Of a stretch of 64,000 bases of DNA, positions 56,704-64,000 are shown piece after piece. The notes under the pieces are model-generated. The model was given only the letters and a program-made list of their open reading frames with translations. It had not been told where the DNA came from and did no database searches. The stretch is from Leptobrachium leishanense (taxonomy: Eukaryota; Chordata; Amphibia; Anura; Megophryidae). Positions within the stretch are counted from its first letter, which is position 1, and every line of letters begins with the position of its first letter. Where the stretch lies: contig CM019065.1 in the NCBI GenBank assembly GCA_009667805.1, positions 154,602,101 to 154,666,100 on the forward strand. The letters run 5' to 3'. Position numbers and translations under genes: made by a program.

Positions 56704-56887
56704 CAGTGGTTCCCAACCCTAGACCTCAAGTCCCCCTAACAGGCCAGGTTTACCATATATCTGAAGCACAGCACGAGTGATATGATTTGCAGCTCAGTGA
56801 TTGGAGAATTCAGTCTTCATTTCACCAAGGTAATCCTTAAAATCTGGCATGTGAGGGGTACCTGAGGACAGGAATTGGGAACCACTG
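56704..56887. mobile_element. 184-bp hAT MITE, 'cagtggttcccaacc' family
   Basis: The ends cagtggttcccaacc and its inverse (ttgggaaccactg) pair. A perfect 8-bp duplication, aactaaac, is at 56696-56703 and 56888-56895. Confidence 0.92.
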
Positions 56888-57114
56888 AACTAAACCATAA
56901 CCATAAAGGGAGGGAATGTGTAAATTATTGTTTAATGGCAGCCGAGAAGGTCTGAAGAAAAATAAGAAAATATTGTGCACTTTAAAGAGAAGATCATTTG
57001 TGAGAGAGCCAGCTAAATTCGTAGGAGATACATCTCAGTTAATGTACCATGTTCTTCCAAAGATAGACGGGAGTATCACCCAGGTGACCTAGTAGCCTTT
57101 GCGTACCTTAACAT

Positions 57115-58158
57115 CAGGGCCGGATTAACATAGGGGTTGATGGATCAGCAGCTCCAGGCCCATGCCCCAGAATATGCCCAGAGAAAGGATTACTATGTCT
57201 GCATTGATTGCCATTTGGACCCCATATCTCCAACTCCATAGCAGCTACAGGATCATGCCAGATCATGCCCTTTTCATTGATACCAAGCAAGACCAGGTTT
57301 TATACAACAATAAAAATAAAATAATAAATATTTCTTTATTTTTTCTTTCTAACATAGCAATATTTTTCACTTTACAAATAAAGTGAACAACGATGCTGCA
57401 CTAACTCACCATCTCATTTCTCATATCACCAACAAATGTGGAGGTGATGGTACAGTCTGTTATTACAAATTGTTACATCAAAAACCTAAATGCCTCTCTG
57501 CAGCAAAGAGCTCTGGGGGGGGGGTGGACTTTGGAACCCTGTGTCACTAATCTTTATACCTCACAAGGTCAATTGAGGTGTCAATGGACAGGTCGGAGTC
57601 TAAACGTGACCATGTAAAATCTAAAAGAAAAGAAAACAGAAAACTTTTTTATTTATATATTTTTAGTTCCAAAGTGATGGCATTGTCCATTTGTCACGTA
57701 TAAGATGAGCAATACCACTGCCATTACTCACCTTCTCATTTCCCACACTGGGAGCAAGGTCAGTATTTTATACATAGTCATATTATTCATAAAACACAAT
57801 CCTCCGAAGCACAGGGGAAATATTACGTTCTTTAACTTTTTGGTTAAAATTGTATATTTTCTCAGAAAAATGCAGTAACAGGTTCCCATTTCAATTTTTT
57901 AACAAGAATTTTCTATAGAATATGTAAGAATTAATATTCTTACAAATATATAACCACAAAGGTTTGGATGATAAAAATTTAAAAAAATAATTTTACACAT
58001 TGAAATCTGAATTGAAATATCCTCACACAGTAACTGCCTGGTTAGATATACAATACCCGTATCTGCACTATTAAATAACCTAAAATATGTTATAATTTCA
58101 CTAAATTCCAAAAAAAGCCCACCAAAATCTTCAGCTCCAGGCCCTTAATCCGGCCCTG
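57115..58158. mobile_element. Non-autonomous hAT with ends cagggccggattaa
   Basis: The ends cagggccggattaa and its exact inverse ttaatccggccctg. A perfect 8-bp duplication, cttaacat, is at 57107-57114 and 58159-58166. Repeated internal words cagctccaggccc are near both ends. It is 1,044 bp; its interior shares blocks with the dispersed repeats at 5640 and 21540. No transposase. Confidence 0.93.
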
Positions 58159-58166
58159 CTTAACAT

Positions 58167-58728
58167 ACATTTGTATGTTTTGACAAATTGATTCAAAAAC
58201 AAAATCTACAATAATATACTGATGCTCTATGCTTAATATGCTATATGCTTTATCTATCTTGATATGTTTTTTTTAATTCTTATCTTGTTTTACAATTTCT
58301 TTACCTCCATAGAACCACTTTCAACCACTGTAAAATAAAACATAGGCAACAATACTCCATTGGCAGGTGGCCCAAATTTTATGGGGTTGCACCTGTCGAA
58401 CATTTATTAATAACAAGTTCTAATGCATTTCCTATTATTAGGTAACCCGCATATTCTCAAAAATATAACTTTAAACAGGAGAGGTAGAATACACACTGTA
58501 AGAACAAAAAGTGTATCTGGAAACAGAATATTGAGTCGGCTATTGAGTATCTGAAAAAGAATCGTTGGGAATGTAAATGAGGCACACATGGCACCCCCTT
58601 TGCCTATACCTGTGCACTACATGCAGCATTCCACATGGGCACACATGAGTTACATTATAGGGCTCTCACAGTGGGTATGAAGGCATTGCTGTTTTTTGTG
58701 CATGTTGTGGTCTGTAACAGCTCACTTA
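58167..58728. other. No gene recognised
   Basis: AT-rich sequence between two transposons. Confidence 0.4.
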
Positions 58729-58825
58729 GGCCCATGTCAGACGAACGCAGTGATCACGTCCGTGTTGCCGCACAGTTTAACATCCGTCGTAGCATAAAAT
58801 CATGATCAATAGAGACCCACACACG

Positions 58826-60306
58826 CAGTGGCGTAGCGTGGGGGGGCTGGGGGGGCCGTGGCCCCGGGCGCAGTTTTGTTAGGGGCGCATTTGCACCCCT
58901 AAAACTGGCCCGCGGGTTGAGGGGACCCAGATGCCGGGCAGCGGGAGTGCCTGCCCGCCGCCCGGTCCTGAACAGTCCGTCCTGTTCTTGAAGGGGATGC
59001 GGCTGCGTGCAGGCGCAGCCGGTCACGTGGTCCGGCTAATCAGGTGGTACTGAGTCTCTGTACCACCTGACTGGCCGGACCGCGTGACCTGCGCACGCAC
59101 GCAGCCGCCTCCCCTTCAAGAACAGGACGGACTGTTCAGGACCGGGCGGCGCGGGCAGGCACTCCCGCTGCCCGGCATCTGGGTCCCCTCAACCCCTGCC
59201 GGAGCAATATCCAGGTGAGAGCTGGGGCAAATCCATGAGCTGGGGGCAAATCCATGAGCTGGGGGCAAATCCATGTGTAAGCTGGGGGGCAAATCCATGA
59301 GCTGGGGCAAATACATGTGTAAGCTGGGGGGCAAATCCATGAGCTGGGGCAAATACATGTGTAAGCTGGGGGGCAAATCCATGAGCTGGGGCAAATACAT
59401 GTGAGAGCTGTGGCAAATCCATGAGCTGGGGGCAAATCCATGAGCTGGGGCAAATCCATGTGAGAGCTGGGACAAATCCCATGAGCTGGGGCAAATCCAT
59501 GTGAGAGCTGGGGCAAATCCCATGAGCTGGGGCAAATCCATGAGAGAGCTGGGGCAAATCCATGAGAGAGCTGGGGCAAATCCATGTGTGAGCTGGGGCA
59601 AATCCATGTGTGAGCTGGGGCAATATCCATGTGTGAGCTGGGGCAAATCCATGTGTGAGCTGGGGCAAATCCATGTGTGAGCTAAGGCAAATCCATGTGT
59701 GAGCTGGGGCATATCCATGTGTGAGCTGGGGCATATCCATGAGCTGGGGCATATCCATGTGTGAGCTGGGGCATATCCATGAGCTGGGGCAAATCCATGT
59801 GTGAGCTGGGGCATATCCATGAGCTGGGGCAAATCCATGTGTGAGCTGGGGCAAATCCATGAGCTGGGGCAAATCCATGTGCTGGGGCAAATCCATGTGT
59901 GAGCTGGGGCAAATCCATGTGTGAGCTGGGGCAAATCCATGTGTGAGCTGGGGCAAATCCATGTGAGAGCTGGGGCAAATCCCATGAGCTGGGGCAAATC
60001 CCATGAGCTGGGGCAATATCCATGTGAGAGGTGGGGCAATATCCATGTGAGAGCTGGGGCAATATCCATGTGTGAGCTGGGGCAGTATCCATGTGAGAGC
60101 TGGGGCAGTATCCATGTGAGAGCTGGGGCAATATTCATGTGAGAGCTGGGGCAATATCCATGTGAGAGCTAGGGCAATATTCATGTGTTAGCTGGGGCAA
60201 TATCCATGTGAGAGCTGGGGCAATATCGATAACGTGTCCACAGGTTGGGGGGGGGCGCACAATTCTTGGCTGGCCCCGGGCGCTGACAACCCACGCTACG
60301 CCACTG
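58826..60306. mobile_element. Non-autonomous hAT with ends cagtggcgtagcgtggg, holding a 1-kb minisatellite
   Basis: Perfect 17-bp inverted ends. A perfect 8-bp duplication, cacacacg, is at 58818-58825 and 60307-60314. The GC-rich left part (to 59200) contains an inverted block around ccgcccggtcctgaacagtc and its mate near 59130. The minisatellite fills 59203-60232. No transposase. Confidence 0.95.
59203..60232. repeat. Large minisatellite, unit gagctggggcaaatccatgt
   Basis: Some 45-50 units of mostly 18 or 22 bp (gagctggggcaaatccat with or without gtgt/gtga), with variants catatccat, caatatccat and gggggc. The minus strand is open in all three frames (up to 340 codons of ICPSSHMDLPQL-type repeats), because no unit contains a stop. 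It is treated here as non-coding satellite inside the hAT. Confidence 0.95.
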
Positions 60307-60674
60307 CACACACGAAGTACATGCGCACCGAACTGCACACGCACAACGCACATGGCAAAAGGACGCAAGTTAGGCAAGAACATAAAACCGCTAGACGGAC
60401 GCCACGTCCACGTAGCGTTCTGTGTGAGTGATGAGGAGATGTCAGACGCAGCGCATTTGCGACATCCAGCACCTTGACGCACAAAATGGCTTTTCATAAC
60501 CTTTTCAAAATTTTTATCATTTTTCATATTTTTATTTCCCATGGTTCCCTTTTTTTCTACATCCGTCAAGAAAAACGGAATGTGTGGTGTCTACAGTATC
60601 TGCCATCAGTATGTCTGTCCGTTATGCATGCACGCAGAGTGCGCTCAGACTGCGTTCGTCTGACTGTAGCCTAA

Positions 60675-61348
60675 ATCTGTACATTCTCTTCCAAAATGCT
60701 GTATCTTTATCAGTATTTTAGGTTTCCAGTATGTTAGTGGGCACTTCACTTTATCTAAATGTAACACAAAAAAATTTGAGGAAACGTGCAACCCTAAAAT
60801 CATCACTTACCCGTTAAACCTGCTGTAATGAGATTTAACTTTCACATGGTATCAACCTCATTAGGAGAACCAGTGCCAATATAGTATAAGGTAGGGCTAA
60901 AAAGATAGATCGCAGAAGTACTTGTCCTTAAAATGGTTCAAATACCTTGTAATTAGAAAATGCAGTTGTGTAACAGTGTTTTATCCCCCGAGATTTTCTG
61001 CCCAGCAGAGAGACTCAGAGACCTTTCAAGGGCTTAGCTGGAATTAGGCTTTTTCACGGCACAATGGCACAGCCATTCTACATTTGTATTGCTAACCCTT
61101 TCAAAGCTGTGTTCTGATTTTTGTGTTCTGAAAGATGAAGATTAACTCCTGGTAAACGTTAAGAAGAATTGTAAAATATTTAGGGATGTAAGTATTTTAT
61201 TCTGAATAAATTAATATTTAACCCTCAATGTGCAGGTTAACCAGACTATATAGATTTCTCAGTAAGCGTAGCCTGAGACCTTCCATGCAACATCACCTAT
61301 TTTATAACGGGGCTCCCCTAACACTAAGAAATTATGAAAGCTGTAAAG
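60675..61348. other. No gene recognised
   Basis: AT-rich, unclassified. Confidence 0.4.
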
Positions 61349-61530
61349 CAGTGGTTTCCAAACCTGTCCTCAGGACCCACTGACACACCAGGTTTGACAG
61401 ATATCGGTAGCTCTGCACAGGTGATATTATTCGCTGCTCAGTGATTGCAGGATTCAGTCTGCATTTCCCCAAGAAGATCTGCAAAATCTGGCCTGGTTGA
61501 GGGTCCCGAGGACAGGTTTGGGAAACACTG
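61349..61530. mobile_element. 182-bp hAT MITE, 'cagtggttcccaacc' family
   Basis: The ends cagtggtttccaaacctgtc and, inverted, cagtgtttcccaaacctgtc. A perfect 8-bp duplication, ctgtaaag, is at 61341-61348 and 61531-61538. Confidence 0.93.
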
Positions 61531-61632
61531 CTGTAAAGTCTTAGCAGCACCATATTACAAGCTCAATAACAAGAAGCCTCTATATTATCCATATCGTGAA
61601 AGAAAAACTGGATTGGGCATTCCACCACTATA

Positions 61633-61748
61633 TTAGACAGATTTATTGGACATCATGACTACAGCAACGTTTAGCTTCAAAAAGCCATTGTTACGATTTT
61701 ATAAACCAAAATGTTGCTATAGTTGGGTTGTCCAATAAATCTGTCTAA
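61633..61748. mobile_element. 116-bp mariner-type MITE
   Basis: Perfect 20-bp inverted ends ttagacagatttattggaca, flanked by TA at 61631-61632 and 61749-61750. The interior is also partly self-complementary (gcaacgttta / agcaacatttt). Confidence 0.85.
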
Positions 61749-61750
61749 TA

Positions 61751-63228
61751 AAGATGTTGAGTGCCTGGTCCAGTTCTTCTTTCATTGCATGGAAGTCTTG
61801 GAAGTGGTCACATCATAGATTGTGATGGTACCTGTATGACCTTACATGATGGGAGTGCAGCTCTACATTGTAGAATTGCTCATATAATGCCTCCACATTT
61901 TCTGCTCAGCTAGTATTTTTGGGAACCTGCTAAAATTCTTTACTAGTTACAAAATAACAGCTGATATTCTCTCCTGGATTCTAGAATAGAATGTATGATC
62001 TTGTGGTTTTGTGCAGGATTGGTGGAAGGACAACGGAGAACTATTTGTTCTATGTGTACTTCGGTTTAGAGAGAGGAAGCTGCAGGTTAAGGGACAAGTG
62101 TTATTTTTTATAATGTTTTTCTTTCTATGTCAACTGGTTTTGTAAATGCAAATTCACTTAAGACCAGGTTTAGGGAGTCAGTCATTTTTAGCATTTTTTG
62201 ACCACTCTATCGAATAACAAGCAACTGGACACTGCTGGGTTATTCACCATCTCCCTCAATATGTGTGCTGTAGAAAGTATAAGAGGCGTAAATGTACAGT
62301 TAGCTAACTCAGAATTTTTTTCTTAATTATTGTTCCAAATGCACTTTTCAAAAATCGAGTTTTTGTTTCATATTGGAATGACTTTCTTTTTTTTAACAGA
62401 CTCTCACAAAATTCACATGTGCAAAAATAAGCAAAGTTTACCATATCCAATAATGTCTAAAAAAGCAATAGTCACTTTGAAGGATTATAATTTTACAAAA
62501 TAAGAGTGCAATGTGAATTGATAATGCCATATATATTGTGATTGGCAAAGTATAATAGGAGTTGCGGCAAACTGGCAAGGTAGAGAGAATGCACTATGCA
62601 AGACCCCTTTGTAGAGGTTTTGGTGCCCTCCGACATTACACCCCAGTGAAATCAGGACACAAAGAACAGAATATAAGAAGAGAAATGTAACCTCCATACA
62701 GCAGTGTTAACGTGATGACATCCTATTGTAGTAATAGCTTCACAAGGACCTAATTAGAGGGTATAAGTACATATGCTGGGTAAATAGCATCACATCTCCT
62801 GGAGGGAATAAATATTGACCCCCCTGTCGCAGGGATTATAAAGTAATTCACTGGTAAATGCAGCTGCTAATTGCACATTCATATTTTCTTGGGTTGAATT
62901 ACTCAGCCTGTGGAGGTTGCCAAATACAACTGTACATGAAATAGGATTTGAATATTAACCCAAAGACAAATATTGGCTTGTTATTTTCAAGAGGGAAATT
63001 TAACTTAGCATAATATTTCCTTTTGACAGGACATACAGAGAATGGTTCCATACAGTCAACCTTAAAATCTCCAATTGGGTTGTATTTGGTGATTTCCAGA
63101 AATGATTATGTCCATTAGTTAAAAACCATTATCTTAGATTCAGGCATTGTAAGAGAATCAAACATGATCCACAGTTTGCATACAGTATCACATTATAATA
63201 GATTTTTACTTAAAAGGACACTCTACAC
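61751..63228. other. No gene recognised
   Basis: AT-rich sequence with short ORFs only. It looks unique and may be old intergenic DNA. Confidence 0.45.
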
Positions 63229-63367
63229 CAGGGCTGTCAAATACCGGGCCCCCAGATTGTAGTTGCTGAACTACACCTCACATGATTTTCTAGTCATCTA
63301 TTGCATTGAATGTGTTCTGGAACTTGGAGGCCCTCTACATTGGTGGGGCCAGAGTTTGACAGTCCTG
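63229..63367. mobile_element. hAT-like MITE, 'cagggctgtcaaa' family
   Basis: The ends cagggctgtcaaat and, inverted, caggactgtcaaactctgg pair. The flanks ctctacac and ctctaggc are similar. Related to 16776, 28455 and 31155. Confidence 0.65.
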
Positions 63368-63792
63368 CTCTAGGCACTGTTTTTATGCGCCTAGTTCTGG
63401 CCTGGCAATGGTGGGGCACCCGAGGAGCCCATACCAGAGACCTGTGGCAGTGGTGTGGACCGAAACGAAGCCAGGTGTGGCTGGCGGCTTCAAGAGTGGC
63501 TGCCATCTTTGAAAGCCACTGGTTCTCCTGACCTCTCAGCCGTGGTTGGTGGGGCTGCCTGGAGGCAAGAGGTGCGCTGAGGAGATTTGGTGCCTAATTT
63601 GGTGCTTGTCTCCACCCGACCCCGTATGCGGTTTAGAGGTAGGCCACGGGTCAGGACGAGGGGCAGCTCCCCCCTTCCATCTGGAGAATTAGGCCGCTGG
63701 TCTGAACTTGGGCCCTGCGGTACGTCTCTTTCCCGTTGAGCGAATAGAGAGATTAGAGGACCAGTTTAAGGACGTAGGAAATAGGTCCAGGC
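63368..63792. other. No gene recognised; GC-richer stretch
   Basis: A GC-richer 425 bp with an open plus-strand frame of 73 codons that shows no known domain. Confidence 0.4.
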
Positions 63793-64000
63793 CAGTGGCG
63801 TAACTAGAAACCTGAGGGCCCCGGTGCAAGAATCCATGAAGGGCCCCCCCAACCCCCCCAAAAAAATCTATATTTTTTAAAAAAAATTCCCTGCATTATA
63901 AAAAAGATAGTATTGCCCCCAGCTGACACGGATATATACTGTATATTGCCCCCAGCTCACATGGATATATATATTGCCCCAGCTCACATGGACATATAGA
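63793..64000. mobile_element. hAT with end cagtggcgtaac, cut by the window edge
   Basis: Begins cagtggcgtaactagaaacc. A C/A-rich section is followed, from 63911, by attgcccccagctgacacgg, attgcccccagctcacatgg, attgccccagctcacatgga. On the minus strand this is the unit of the 59203-60232 minisatellite. The other end lies outside the window. Confidence 0.75.

Larger units (their letters stand above)
58729..60671. mobile_element. MITE, 'gtcagacgaacg' family, split by a hAT
   Basis: The outer ends ggcccatgtcagacgaacgc and the inverse of the right end (ggctacagtcagacgaacgc) pair, with tta and taa flanks. The left part is 58729-58825 and the right part 60307-60671. The whole matches, in reverse, the uninterrupted copy at 4781-5207. 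Confidence 0.85.

Noticed and set aside
59116..60184. A 340-codon repetitive protein gene on the minus strand
   Set aside because: All three frames are open and the peptide merely repeats the minisatellite unit; it lies within a non-autonomous hAT and has no independent sign of being a gene.
59203..60232. CRISPR-like array (short repeats)
   Set aside because: Units are directly adjacent with no unique spacers, and the sequence is vertebrate; it is a minisatellite.
63310..63531. Plus-strand ORF of 73 codons near the right edge
   Set aside because: It starts inside a MITE and shows no similarity that I recognise.

Overview
This is a vertebrate nuclear window, most likely from a frog (anuran amphibian). 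The evidence is one spliced mitochondrial-carrier gene in a sea of transposons whose mixture fits amphibians: a Gmr1-like Ty3/gypsy element, L1/Tx1-type and L2-type LINEs, a Uribo-like piggyBac, many hAT elements, a Tc1, and numerous MITEs. There is no bacterial-style gene organisation. The species cannot be named from the sequence alone.

Host gene. The only host gene I can support is a mitoferrin on the plus strand, best matching mitoferrin-2 (slc25a28). Three exons are present (18374-18602, 20699-20755, 22755-23263) with clean AG/GT borders and matching phases. They cover the protein from just after the first carrier signature to the stop codon. The N-terminal exon was not found and probably lies left of the window. 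About 1 kb of probable 3' UTR follows to an AATAAA at 24336; a distal AATAAA lies at 29503.

Left arm (1-18 kb). A decayed Gmr1-like retrotransposon lies on the minus strand at 1-4.6 kb. It has a SCAN-like capsid, a zinc knuckle, a DSG protease, and integrase placed BEFORE reverse transcriptase. A hairpin-rich hAT-like element with an 8-bp target duplication splits its integrase. MITEs and dispersed repeats follow, then a gutted 4.2-kb piggyBac (11512-15723, TTAA flanks). That piggyBac carries a train of perfect hairpins, telomere-like repeats, a truncated transposase and roughly 380-bp direct repeats.

Gene body and 3' side (18-33 kb). The introns hold a hAT MITE, a SINE tail, a small hAT MITE and an older dispersed repeat. 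Downstream is AT-rich sequence with MITEs, a tRNA-derived SINE and LINE tails.

Right arm (33-64 kb). There are two copies of one BED-finger hAT transposon. One (32975-37530) sits in an L1 ORF2. The other (47901-55619) sits in an L2 LINE and itself carries a 2-kb L1-type element that encodes only ORF1. Between them lie a Tc1 broken by a MITE and itself sitting in a minisatellite, a LINE 3' fragment and MITEs. At 58.7-60.7 kb a MITE contains a hAT that contains a 1-kb minisatellite. The same minisatellite motif appears in two other hAT elements, at 1.7 kb and at the right window edge.

Apart from mitoferrin, no cooperating gene set exists here. The value of the window is its readable nesting order and the non-coding cargo carried by its transposons.
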